Part shown: one piece after another, positions 1-10,280 of the stretch | How positions within the stretch are numbered: position 1 is the stretch's first letter | Layout of the letters: every line of letters starts with the position of its first letter | Source of the DNA: Acanthaster planci | Lineage: Eukaryota; Echinodermata; Asteroidea; Valvatida; Acanthasteridae | Length of the DNA stretch: 17,586 nucleotides | Direction: 5' to 3' | Assembly: GCF_001949145.1 (NCBI RefSeq) | Contig: NW_019091785.1 | Coordinates: forward strand, 16,961-34,546 | The notes under the pieces: generated by a model | The model's database searches: none | What the model was told of the DNA's origin: nothing | What the model saw: only the letters and a program-made list of their open reading frames with translations | Made by a program: the position numbers and the translations under genes

Positions 1-1840
1 CAAGCCCTCCCAGCGGCCATTTTTCAAATGACATCCCTCACCTTCCTGGGGCTCTTCTGACTAATTTTCAATCCCATTTTTGTCTGCTTTGCCCCCAGAT
101 GGATGCCCCTGAATCTACAGAGATGATCCTATGCCATACTGACACAGTCCCATCATTTCTTGGCCCAAACAGACCCCTCTTTTCGAAAGAATCTGCAGGG
201 GTGCTTTTTGTGCGCCTCCGGCTGGCGGAGAATTTTCCTTGAATTGGGACACTGCACCCATAGACCTGGAGGAGAAAATGCTTGGACCGGACATTCTTGA
301 AATTCAAGTAGTCTAGTTGACCGGCGCAACTAGCCTATTCCGATTGAGGGCGCTGTGCATAGTTATGTCCCGCGATGACTGTGCAACGTTCGAAGTGTTA
401 CTTTTTACGTTTTGTAAAAACTTCACGATTTTCACCACAAAAAAGACGTCATTGGTGAAGCGTGGGACATCCTATGGTACCATTTTTCCACATAAACAAC
501 TCAAAAGATGGTCAAGTGATGCAGGTACGTTAAAAACCACTTCTTGTTTTCAGGACTTGCGTTTTGACACAGCATGGTGCACTTTGCCTAGTCGCTAGTC
601 TGTGCTAGGGCCCACCATGCATGCCTACTGTCTACAGCGCACTGGAGTAAGGCACATAAACCATTGAGCAAACAATGTGTGGTGTCAGTCATTTGTAAAA
701 GTGTAGGACTAACGTTACCTAGCCCAGTAGATGTCGTCTACAAACTACAATACAGTAGAAATGTACTTCCAGTAAGTATGATACCAAAAAATTAAAAATG
801 TATAAAATTATATTAAGCTTGAAACCAGAGAAATAGCTAGCCTACATCATACATGTATGACAATACAGGCCATTTGATGTTGTAGGGACTGTTGTAATAC
901 TGCGCATCACAACTGCGCACATGTATTTCCCCATTTACAAATGTTGGCGATCGCGGTCTTGTGTTGCCGCTGTTGCACTCTGGGATAGCTTGATGTTCCC
1001 ATGCTGCGTGGTGGTGTATTTTTGTCCTACATTGATAATAGTGTTCAACATCGAAATCCGCATGAAACTCAGCTGATTTTTGAGCCAAAAACGCCAATTT
1101 TCAGGTAAGGAACCAGATATTTCTTGGTTTTAGGGTGAAGGGGTTGTGTGAATGTCGATGAATGCATTTTTAATCAATAGAACGGAATTGAAACTACATG
1201 TACCTGCAACAACTTACCTCAGGTGGGTATAGTACATTGCACGCGATCGCAATCGATTCTTATGTTGGGACTCATGCTTCAACTTTCGATTATCATGGCC
1301 TGATGGATATGTTGTGCAAGCGGTACATGTACTATAGTTACTCATTTAATAACTAATGATATTGATATCTGAAATAATTTTAAACAATTTGATGAGATTC
1401 TTTTGATAGTTTTGCTCTAGCTTCAAAGAATTTAGCAAGCAACGTAGTGGGGGTAGAGGTAGTTCCTCCAGTGGCAATATTTGTATCTCTTGATACAAAA
1501 TGGCGATCACTCATTAGTAAGACGCCACCAACATCATAGTTGAGGCTCTTCCATCATGTATGCTCACTCCCTGCTTATTAAATGAAGTTGCATGTATTTG
1601 CTTTGGTTTTTAAACATTTTTAAGTTATTTTTGTTTGTTTTTAAATTACATGTAGTTCCAAAATCTTTTGAAGTAATTGTTTTATTCTAGAAATATTTTC
1701 TGATCGGTAGACTTGGTTTGGGCTGAAGGAACTCTAGCAACAGGGGTTGTGTTTTCTTGTGCAAATAGAAGTGTTATATTTTATAATTGGTTTTATTATT
1801 TTTTATTTTATTATTTTACCAGTATAATTATTATTTTACC
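1..1840. other. no recognisable gene; unexplained flank
   Basis: I find no protein family here. Open stretches of 79 codons (68-307, minus), 93 codons (317-598, plus) and 86 codons (837-1097, minus) exist, but none shows a domain, a conserved motif or credible splice structure. The first 1100 bases look somewhat less AT-rich than what follows, with CG-containing words such as those around 950-960, so a diverged exon or promoter cannot be excluded. Three copies of TACATGTA occur at 1195, 1324 and 1647. From about 1600 to 1845 the sequence is T-rich and ends in a polypyrimidine-like stretch before an AG at 1846-1847. Confidence 0.5.
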
Positions 1841-1847
1841 ATTACAG

Positions 1848-2024
1848 ACTTTGACTGCGATCCAGGGCTGGGTACCATCCATCAAAATGGGAGTGACTTT
1901 AGAAGTATGCCGTCTCCAAGTTGGCCTCTTCCTGCACATTCATCCAAAGCTCGACGTCAACATTCTTCAAATGAAACGACGGGGAGTACATGTACATGTA
2001 CCTTTAGTGTACATGTACATGTAG
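1848..2024 (+). other. possible exon-like open stretch, unassigned
   Basis: A T-rich tract ending TTTTACCATTACAG just before 1848 resembles a splice acceptor. It is followed by an open frame with mixed composition (residues such as DFDCDPGLGTIHQNG, then a Ser/Pro-rich part). The frame then runs into two (ACATGT)n blocks at about 1986-2024, which encode low-complexity Thr/Cys/Val/His. No family is recognised. The stretch may be the N-terminal side of the decayed gene that starts more clearly at 2263, because it lies upstream on the same strand. It may equally be chance. Confidence 0.2.
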
Positions 2025-2262
2025 GTTCTGCTTGCAGAACCTTTCTGATAATTCTCCTGACTGTAACTAGGGGAAAGTCAGCCTTCAATTGTATACCAAT
2101 TTGTTATGAACCACTTCGACTTTGATCTGCTTAATGGACATGTTGTTCAGTTGTTCAACTTTCGAAAACAAAATGGAGGTACTTGGAGTGATAATGCCCA
2201 ATGGACGATGAAGCTTAATTAAACCAGATTGGTTGGAAAATGAAGGGGGCTGGGGTCGGCAT

Positions 2263-3725
2263 TTCAGCGTACAATCAAAAGCACTTATTGGAATGCATGA
2301 TAAGTTTAAAAAGAGCAACCAGGGAAAAGATGTGAAGGACGAGTTGGAAGCATGGGAAAAAGATGTGTAGTGTACGTGTTGCCTGAGATTTCTGATCCAC
2401 GACCAATCCATCAACATTTGATATCAGCATTCTGAAAGCTGAACTTGACACTGTCAAATCATGGAATGAACAGTTAGCAAAAGAAAATAAAGAACTGAAG
2501 CAGAACATTGAATTCCTATCAAAGAACCTGACGAACAATCGTAGACTCTACAAAGGCGTCGTGAAAAATACCACAAGTCACAGGCTACATCACTTCGCAA
2601 TGAGAAAAAAAAGCTGGAGAAAGACTACGACAAACTTTATTTAAAAAAGGCAAAAACCTGAAGGTCACTGCAATAATCTCACCAAAGAATTACTAGAAAC
2701 AAAGGAGATGTTGTCACAAGCCAAAGATAAGATTTCTAACACTAACAATGAAGCTCTCGAAACCAATCATCTTGCTTGAACTGAATCTGCTTGCCCTGAA
2801 GAAGGTACTCAGTTACCAAAAGCTTGGTAATCACATATGTCAGAGCACTGATTTTATTTTATATTCTTGTCAATATTCTGATCATGGTGCTACGCAGCCT
2901 TTCCATATTTCTCAAACCAGTTTTTCTTGCTGGATGCAAGGTGCTAGGTTTGATGAATAAGTTGATCACGGCACCTCTGTGGAGGTTCACAGAAACCAAT
3001 GGTCACATATGAGATGTGTGCCCACTATACAAAGTTTCAGGAATTTGTTAATGACTGTTTGAGCAGAGGTACAGACTTGTTCAAATTTATTAAGGGTGAA
3101 GTTTCACCATTTGATGAGCATTTGATTTTAAAACATGAAGTTTACTACAGCCTCATTAAAGAATTGCCACATGACAAAAATCACCTTAAGCATGATCTGA
3201 TTCACCTCCACAGCAATTAATCCCCTTTTGGGGAGAGTAGTAAAAGATTTCTGCCCATGACTTACAAATGGATTGCAAATTAAACAACAAATATCATTGG
3301 CACCCAAACACACAGTTACCAGAGAGAGTGTTTGGGTATCTGGATTTTTTTGCTAAAAAAGAGACCAAATGTGAAGTAAAACAACTGAAGCACTAGTTAC
3401 GTTCACTTTTAATGAAACGGCAAATTATATCGATGCACTATCAACTGAACAGTTGCACAAAGATATTCAGTCAGTTATGATGAAAAGAAAAGAATCACAA
3501 GAAATGGTAAAACAACGGGAAGAAGAACGACACAAAGCCCTACCACAAAACAAAAGATAAACAAGACAAACTCAAACAGGCAGAGCTGAACAAATTCAGA
3601 ACCAGGGAAAAACGTACGTCAGTTATTATTGATGCTGGGCTGTGGCAATCAAGAGAAACCGTTCCAACAGGAATTAAACAATATACCAATTTTCTCATAC
3701 AGCAACAGGCACAGACATAAAACAT
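2263..3725 (+). pseudogene. decayed, internally deleted copy of a multi-copy invertebrate coiled-coil gene (possible transposon gene)
   Basis: Protein-like text is spread over all three forward frames with many stops, so this copy is dead. In order: a short basic/acidic piece at 2263-2370 (ending KDELEAWEKDV, then a stop); a long coiled coil at about 2417-2753 (for example NEQLAKENKELKQNIEFL, then RNEKKKLEKDYDKLYLKK after a frame change, then LTKELLETKEMLSQAKDKI); then, after an abrupt jump, a C-terminal block. The block contains MNKLITAPLWRFTETNGHI (about 2953-3010), a segment with VSPFDEHLILKHEVYYSLI (about 3100-3160), PERVFGYLDFFAKK (3319-3360), FNETANYIDAL (about 3408-3440) and a charged helix ending IIDAGLWQSRETV (about 3623-3665). 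From memory, uncharacterised multi-copy proteins of corals, molluscs and lancelets share this order: coiled coil, a large central domain, PLWR-x-E, S/P-ER-x-F-x-x-LD, N-K/E-T, and a basic helix ending GLW. I know no established name or function. Multi-copy spread suggests a mobile element, but that is inference. The central domain (normally several hundred residues between coiled coil and PLWRF) is absent. Confidence 0.7.
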
Positions 3726-3828
3726 GTTTGTCATACAGTGTAAAATCACCATGTCCATTCTGTATGGAAAAAATCTTGTTAATTACCATAGATACGTTGT
3801 CCTTGTTTTTGGTTAATTTGTTTATGTT

Positions 3829-3842
3829 GTTTCTATGGTAAC
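3829..3842 (+). promoter_or_regulatory. RFX X-box match (GTTTCTATGGTAAC)
   Basis: The 14 bases fit the classical imperfect inverted X-box bound by RFX-family factors (GT, two variable bases, pyrimidines, AT, purines, one variable base, AAC). A second, weaker copy in inverted orientation lies 34 bases upstream at 3782-3795, and another perfect match is at 4171-4184. The match to consensus is seen directly; regulatory function is inference. The nearest recognisable gene relic ends just upstream, so no target gene is identified. Confidence 0.3.
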
Positions 3843-4170
3843 CACAGATGATAACCAATAATGGATTAGGTCCAAATTATTATTTATCAATTTTACATCC
3901 TTTTGGCTACAGGTACAAAAATAACGTCTGTACCATTTATGGTTAATAAGATATTACTTTTGTTCTCTTACTTGTTTACTACATTAGATGAGCTATTTTT
4001 GAATTAAACAAATTTAACATACATTTTCTCGTAAATCTGTTATCCAAAAGTTGGCAAAATTTCTTCTGAATGTTGCATATTCTATATAGAATCAATTCCT
4101 GTAGTTTGTATGTGATTTGTGTATATTATTTTCTGTATATGATAAAATTAAGGATTTATTGTTAACCTGT

Positions 4171-4184
4171 GTTTCCATGGTAAC
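4171..4184 (+). promoter_or_regulatory. RFX X-box match (GTTTCCATGGTAAC)
   Basis: This matches both half-sites of the RFX X-box and is close to a perfect palindrome. It lies about 340 bases downstream of the first perfect match. It is followed at once by AATGAATAAA, which contains a poly(A)-signal hexamer, but no transcript is recognisable here. Nothing in the flanks identifies a regulated gene. Confidence 0.3.
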
Positions 4185-6020
4185 AATGAATAAACGTCTG
4201 CGAAATTGCAGCGTGGACTGGTCTATTACACGTGTTTGTATATCTGCTTTCAGTGGTTAAAAAAACATTAAATACAAATTTTAGTAATTCCTGTTTCTAT
4301 TTGTTTACCTTTTTGTTTACATGTTTATCTAACCTAAATAAAACAAAAGATGACCCAGATTTTACCAAGTTTGCCACAGACATTTTATAAAAACAAAGGC
4401 ACTTCTGGTGAAACTTTAAAAGTCTGTAGCTTCACTGTTCAAGGCCGGGCTTTCACTATTTTGGTGTCGTTGTGTGCAGAATTATATACTGTGTATAGCC
4501 AACTACTTTAAAACAGTAAATTAACAAAGCAATCTTTTTGATGTCAGTCCCTTTTTGTAATGTCTTACCATTGTTTTTGCAATTTTAAGCAAAAGCCCCC
4601 CAAAGCATTTGTGATACTGTACAAAACATAAGCGTAAAAATGGTTCATGCAAAAAGAAACACATACTGGAAAATATAAAACTGAACAATATTATGTTAGT
4701 AGAAGTTATCTTAAAAACTTGTATTGAAACTTATTCATAAAGAATAAAAAGACATTTAAATGCCTTATGAAAAAGAACCAATGTGATAAAAGTAAGTATA
4801 AACTTATAAAATGGATTTTAAAAAACATTCATCAAGGTTGTTGAAACCAATATAGTTTTGAAAGACTTTATCATGCGCAAGTGCAATGGCAACTTTTGCC
4901 CAATTTACATCGCATCAGCCTTCTTTCCAAAGCTTTATTTTCCCTTGTGTGAGATCTTGCGGAAGAAGGAAAACTGGAAATATTGGTAAATAACAAGAAC
5001 AAAAAATTCATGAATGCAGCATTTAAAGACGTTCCTCCAAGTTCTCTTTTTGAAAAAATATAATATTTGAGGCCAAAAGGCCAAAAATTAACCTTACAAA
5101 CCATGTTCTGCCACCAATTTTAACAATTTAAAAGCCTGAGGGGTACAACATACATGTAATCTTGCTCATCAATAGATGGCAGCATTTTTCGACATGGTTT
5201 GTCAAGAGAGGGCAGGCAAACACTGCTGCATCTAGCGCAGTCTAAGTCTGAAAATGGCATTGCGTACGATGGTCAGCTGATATGGGTGGTCTGAATTTTG
5301 TCTGCTTTTGCAAGAAGTGAGCTACATTTTTTAAATTATCTCAACATTTAATGAAAGAAAAAAGACTTATGAACATTTAAGAGTAATTAAGAGCTGGAAT
5401 AGCTTGTTTGGAACAGAGCAATTGGGCAGTATCATGGGAGAGGTTGCAAAATGAAAAATTGGATATTGATGCCTTTTTTGATAGACGTTTGTTGGAACTT
5501 AATGCTTTTTGTCTCACATGGAGTTTTACATTGTTGCAATCTCCAAAAACAATTTCAAGGCCTTATGCATTATGGTTCTCAAAATATGAACTAAAACAGG
5601 TGCTAAACACAAGATTCGGAGTCTCATTCAAATTTTCTAGAAACTGCAGTTGATGTGAAATAAAATCAAATGGCAGCAGAACTGCCTGGTCTTGTGTGGA
5701 CATTGAGATATGTTCCAAGAAAGTGTATACCAAATTTCATTGGAATTGGCGGACCGTTAATTTTTTTGTACACTGTTTTGAGTGGGACATTGGTTTGTCC
5801 TTTCCTGAACATGGTATTTCTTCCAGAATGAAAAGAAATGAAATGTTAAACTCATTAGCTGTCAACACAACACTATACACTCTAGTAACCTAATATAAAA
5901 ATCTTGTACTACCGTAATCAAAGTAAATAAGATATAAATGCTAATGAATATGCCATGCAAATGTTAGTTAAAAACGTCCTTTCCTGAACATGGCATCCCA
6001 TGATTTGGAAAAAGTCAGAA

Positions 6021-6041
6021 TTTTTTTTTTTGGGGGGGGGG
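6021..6041 (+). repeat. homopolymer junction T11-G10
   Basis: Eleven T are followed directly by ten G. A run like this is prone to slippage and to sequencing or assembly error. It sits 45 bases downstream of the second copy of the GTCCTTTCCTGAACAT motif and 20 bases before a TACATGTACATGTA block. Confidence 0.9.
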
Positions 6042-7088
6042 CATTAACTGATAGCTTGGCATACATGTACATGTAGACTTACAAGATCAAGACTATAGAA
6101 GAAATCGGACTTGAACCGTGCTTGCTATCATGGCATTGTCGTTAAAACTCATTGTCCTTTCCTGAACATTTAGTTTAACAGAGCACCCAGTTAAGCCACT
6201 GTTGCATAAATTTGATGAAGTGTACATGTACATGTAAGCTTATATTGTCTGTAGAGTTTGTGTTTTAAAATTAAAACCAATTAATTGGCCAGGAAATGCT
6301 GGTATTTTGTTTTAGGGATCATTTACTTGAGCATTATGTCCACATAATATGAGTAATTTATGCCCATATCGGTTATCCATCTAATTCACTCTTAATCAAA
6401 TATTTGTCAGAAATTGGCCGATTTACAGTTTCATACAGGCAAATTCACAACATTGATGCATCATTTTGTCCTAATTTCAGTAAAATTTACTGTTTTAGAC
6501 AAGTTTTTGGGTATTACAGTGTTCAGGAAAGGACCTTTTTTTTACAGGTTTAAAACCATCTACCTACATGTACACGGGTTTTAAACATTGCACTCTGTGT
6601 TCACAGCCATTCCATCGGTTGTGAATTTTAAAGAGTTTAACTTTCCAGAATTCAGAGAATGTAACAACAAAGTCAGACTGAATTACATGTAGAATGTTTG
6701 TCAGATTTCAGGAGAGAAATATACAAGTACAGCTACGGGTACACCCTAGGTTAGAGTGTACAGGGTTATATTTGTGTGTTAAAATTACTTAGTTACCACG
6801 TTAAACATTGTTAACCGTACCCCCTAGGGACCATTGAAATCCTGCATAACGTTGTTGTGTTCAGCATGGTTAGGGTTAAAAGAGTGTCCTTTCCTGAGCT
6901 TTGATAATTTATGTCTTGTTTCACAATTTTGAAGCGGTATTTGCAAGTTACCAGAATCAAAACTCCATGACACTTGTAGTTACCGGTAAACTGATGAGGG
7001 TACTACTCTTCAGCAAATTCATGGAATCCATACCGCCATAGAGGAAGTACATGTTAAAATGTTTATTGTTTTCTTGCCTGAAGAAAAT

Positions 7089-7894
7089 GTGACTTGCATG
7101 ACCCAAATACGTGACTCGCGTGACGCAGTAGCTTTTTCACTCGTACATTATAACTGTAATAAGAGTATTTATCCAATTATAATATTACATTAATAAAAAT
7201 GATGTACATATACCTGCAAATACACTGTACATTATGGAAGAGTATGAAAACTGCTATTATCCCTTTACTTTAGCAGATGTTGAGGTGGAAATCTGTAGGG
7301 CATTCAAAATTTACGGTACTTTCAACAAGCATGTTAAATTCATAATAGCTGTCAGAATTACTACCTACATGTACATGATGCTCAATCTGCTTGCTAGGAT
7401 GATCCTTTAGGAGAGAACTACAGGCATGTACATGTACCGGTATACAGTAAAGCATGTATGCATGCGGTATTGTTTTAAGCTTTCACATATGGATTTAGTG
7501 CAGATTTCACTGCCCACCTTCCACATGGTAAAACAGTGCTACGTTCTAGAATTTTCTAGGAGTTTTCCACGCAGCAAAGGAGGGATGACCGCATTAAACT
7601 GGGAGGGATGTCTGAATACATGTTTGCCCATCTTACCTATATGTATTGTACATGTGCCCATCATCGTGTTTTCACAGTGCTTTTACACTCAATTTCAGTT
7701 CCTTGCGTGTGACTCGCATGACATACAGCGCATGTGTGACTTGTTTCTACGAGGAATGCAGAGCAAATAAGAATATTAATGCTTTTATTGATAGACCACT
7801 ACTATTTGATTTACAAATATCAAACACTAGCTGAATCCCTGTCTAGTTTTATAGTAATTTTTAAAAAAATGGCAAATTTTGTTACACGCGTGAC
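7089..7894 (+). repeat. dispersed motif GTGACTCGCRTGAC, four copies
   Basis: Copies are GTGACTTGCATGAC at 7089-7102, GTGACTCGCGTGAC at 7111-7124, GTGACTCGCATGAC at 7709-7722 and a diverged GTTACACGCGTGAC at 7881-7894. Each holds two direct GTGAC/GTTAC-type half-sites nine bases apart around a CG- or CA-containing centre. This is unusual in such AT-rich sequence. No coding frame unites the copies. They could be paired half-sites for a DNA-binding protein or remnants of a small repeat; I cannot tell which. Confidence 0.6.
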
Positions 7895-8020
7895 ATATTT
7901 TGAGGGTGTTTTCATGATGAAAACCTGGGAAAATACAAAAAGTATTTGGAAAAATTTTCGATGTTTTATCAAGTCGACTGGAAAAGCTACAAAATGTACA
8001 ATGTATGCAGATAAAGTAAA

Positions 8021-8292
8021 ATCATATGAATGAGCTTCAGGTACTTTGTAAGTTTGTGATTTGTACCCCTGCCCCTCCTTTTTGACCACAAATTTCATCC
8101 ATACTAAGGAGACTGTAACCTAAATAAAAAATTCTTAAATTTAAAAATTTGTTTGAATCATATGAATGAGCTTCAGTTTCTTTCTAAGTTTGTGATTTGT
8201 ACCCCTGCCCCTCTTTTTTTGACCACAAATTTCATCCATATTCAAGAGAATGTAACCTAAATAAAAAATTCTTTAATTTAAAAGTTCTTTTG
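8021..8292 (+). repeat. two-unit tandem duplication, period about 136
   Basis: The unit starting ATCATATGAATGAGCTTCAG at 8021 recurs at 8157. Both units contain TAAGTTTGTGATTTGTACCC, CTGCCCCTC, TTTGACCACAAATTTCATCC, and GTAACCTAAATAAAAAATTC, in the same order with about a dozen differences and small length changes in T runs. The second copy fades at about 8290. The divergence suggests an old duplication. The 3' part of each unit contains AATAAA, so each carries a possible poly(A)-like signal, but no transcript is recognised. Confidence 0.9.
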
Positions 8293-9558
8293 AGATTTAG
8301 ATGGTTTCAATATTCCTCTTATCAAATACAAGTGAGAAAAATTTCTTTCTTTCACTTCAATTTTTAAGTTTGATGATGACCCTTACACGGAATTGCTGGA
8401 GAACGACAGTATCATTCTACACCTTAAAATATCGTGTCCATTCCTGAACATGCATACATGTACACAACAGCTACATGTAGAGCATAACAAGATACAAAAT
8501 TATCTGCCTCACAAACACATGTATATAACTCCCAACTTCTTCAAACCATTATTCTCGAACACATACTTTACTCTGTCTATTGTGCTTTTGGTATTTCTGT
8601 ATGTGCAGTTAACGTTTGTGGATTTACAGTGTGTAGTAACATACTGTACATGTACATGTAATTACATGTATGTGGACCATATCACACATGTTTACCAGTT
8701 TTATTTTGCACTTCTAAAGCAAAACGTGTTCAAGTGATTATACTGGTCCTGTCTGTCCATCTAATAAGCTTTATGATAAAAATTCTCAAAATGTTGCTTT
8801 ATAAGATCAAACTTCATGGAAGGTACAGTGTAGTATTATGTTAAAATTGTGTCCTTTCCTGAACAATACATGTATGAACCGTTTTCATGGCATCAAGAGA
8901 AGCCACCATAACTCATGAATGCAGTAACCTACATGTACATGTAGGAAAACAGTTCTTTTACAACTGTTCTCCCATATATACATGTATAGCCCTTGGACAG
9001 ACGGGAATATACTGAGTAGGATGCGTGATTTTCTGAATTAGCTGAAATGACAAGTGGTGTTTTAAGAAAAAAGAGAATAAAAAACTTAATTTTCCCAAAA
9101 CATCAGAAAATATGCGTTGTTTTTTACAGCATAACTTGCATTAGTTTTGAAGACATGGCTATTGTGATGGCTGTCAACCAATTTAAAGCAACCCCAAACA
9201 TGTCTGGAATGTGGAAATAGCAGTTTATGATGTATACCTTAAGTTAACAAAGTTTATGAAATGCCAAATGAGCTCAACGAATGAATTTATTATTACGTTA
9301 ACACATGCAAAGTGTCTTGAAATTAAAACGGGAAAAGGTTTAAGCCTTGAAATTAACGTTTTCTGTTACCTTTATTCATACACTTTAGCCGAACGCGGTT
9401 TATTGATATAACATGTTAAATTTTTGACCCCTTTTGACTTTTTTGCTACCTTTCCCGTGAAACTGCCCAATTTTCAATTGAAAAAGGACAGTTTTGTGTG
9501 ACGGCAAAATAGGAAATGTCTTAACTTGGATATGGGTGTAACATATATACCCTCTTTA

Positions 9559-9592
9559 AGAACTGTAAGATTTATATAAACCTTACAGTTCT
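9559..9592. repeat. 34-base near-perfect palindrome
   Basis: AGAACTGTAAG at 9559-9569 and CTTACAGTTCT at 9582-9592 are exact inverted copies. The centre TTTATATAAA (9571-9580) is itself a palindrome. Only the base pair 9570/9581 (A and C) fails to match. The arms stop sharply on both sides. This could form a hairpin or cruciform, be a dimeric protein site, or be an isolated terminal inverted repeat. No reading frame or known RNA accompanies it. Confidence 0.9.
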
Positions 9593-10280
9593 GGAAGTAG
9601 TGTACATGTAAGTGGTAAATGAAGACAACGTCCAACCTGAGGCTGAGCTAAAGACTACCTACACAAAATGCATTAATTGGAAGAAAAACCAAACCAATAA
9701 ATCATGGCAACTTTTGTTTATTTTCAAGGTGTTACCTTACTAGTGCCTTGGTTAAACAGCTAGCCTAGGCCTACCGTATTACGCTACATTTCCGTGATGT
9801 GAAATGTTAACAGTCTAATATTTAGGGTGCCCTCCTTTATTTCTGGTTACTTAGACTGGCTCTTTTTACCCATACTGCCTTACGGACAAAACGCCATACA
9901 AGACCTACCTTAGCAAAAAATGTCATTCAAATGGGTATATAAATATAGCACTACATTGATGTTATGCACCACTGTGAAAACAGGGTGTTGGTAAAAGTCA
10001 GAGGTAGCCATATTATTTCTTCATTAACAATAACGATTATAAAATATCCTCATTTGTATACCGTAGCGTTTCAGAACGGAGGTATAATCAACTGCGCCTG
10101 CAACTGTATTCACGTGATTTTACTCTAAAAATTATGGAAATATCACAAAGAATTTCTGTAATTAATGCCAATGCATTAGGTTCATGTTATTTTGTTTCCT
10201 TATTTACCCACCATGACAACCGTAAATCATCCTTAATTGAACGACACGCCAGGCCGGAGTTAGCAATAAACCATCTCTGC

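Larger units (their letters stand above)
3740..5400. other. AT-rich spacer without a gene
   Basis: No coding family is recognised on either strand. The stretch is strongly AT-rich with many short A and T runs. Besides the X-box matches, it has a small cluster of forkhead-like words (TGTTTAC at 4302 and 4314, TGTTTAT at 4322). One TACATGTA occurs at 5151. The 77-codon open frame at 4871-5104 (minus) shows no recognisable motif. Confidence 0.5.
5797..8865. repeat. dispersed 16-base motif GTCCTTTCCTGAACAT, seven copies
   Basis: Copies start at 5797 (+), 5976 (+), 6154 (+), 6521 (minus, reads GTTCAGGAAAGGAC), 6885 (+, GAGCT ending), 8436 (+, one T to A change) and 8851 (+, last bases differ). 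Most plus copies are preceded within about 15 bases by a GTTAAAA-like word (for example before 5976, 6154, 6885 and 8851). The first five copies are spaced 179, 178, 367 and 364 bases, near one or two times about 180. Sequence between copies does not otherwise look alike by eye. TTCCTGAA has the spacing of an inverted TTC/GAA pair as in two-unit heat-shock or STAT-type sites, but function is unproven. It may be the conserved core of a very old tandem array or of a short element. Confidence 0.7.

Noticed and set aside
524-554. GGTACGT...TTTTCAG as a tiny intron
   Set aside because: About 31 bases is too short for an animal intron, and neither flank is recognisable coding sequence.
68-598. Open frames of 79 codons (minus) and 93 codons (plus) near the left edge as genes
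   Set aside because: No domain, no motif and no splice pattern; lengths are within chance expectation for this sequence.
3783-3841. TTACCATAGA / TCTATGGTAA as transposon terminal inverted repeats
   Set aside because: Arms are only ten bases, nothing lies between them, and they are better explained as two facing X-box-like sites.
4186-4194. AATAAA as a functional poly(A) signal
   Set aside because: AATAAA is frequent by chance in this AT-rich sequence and no upstream intact transcript exists.
5408-5893. 81- and 65-codon open frames as exons
   Set aside because: No family resemblance. The word encoding DAFFDR loosely recurs near 7775, but the similarity does not extend.
7426-8098. Overlapping open frames on both strands in the repeat zone
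   Set aside because: They cross the 14-base motif copies and the start of the 136-base duplication, and show no conserved protein text.
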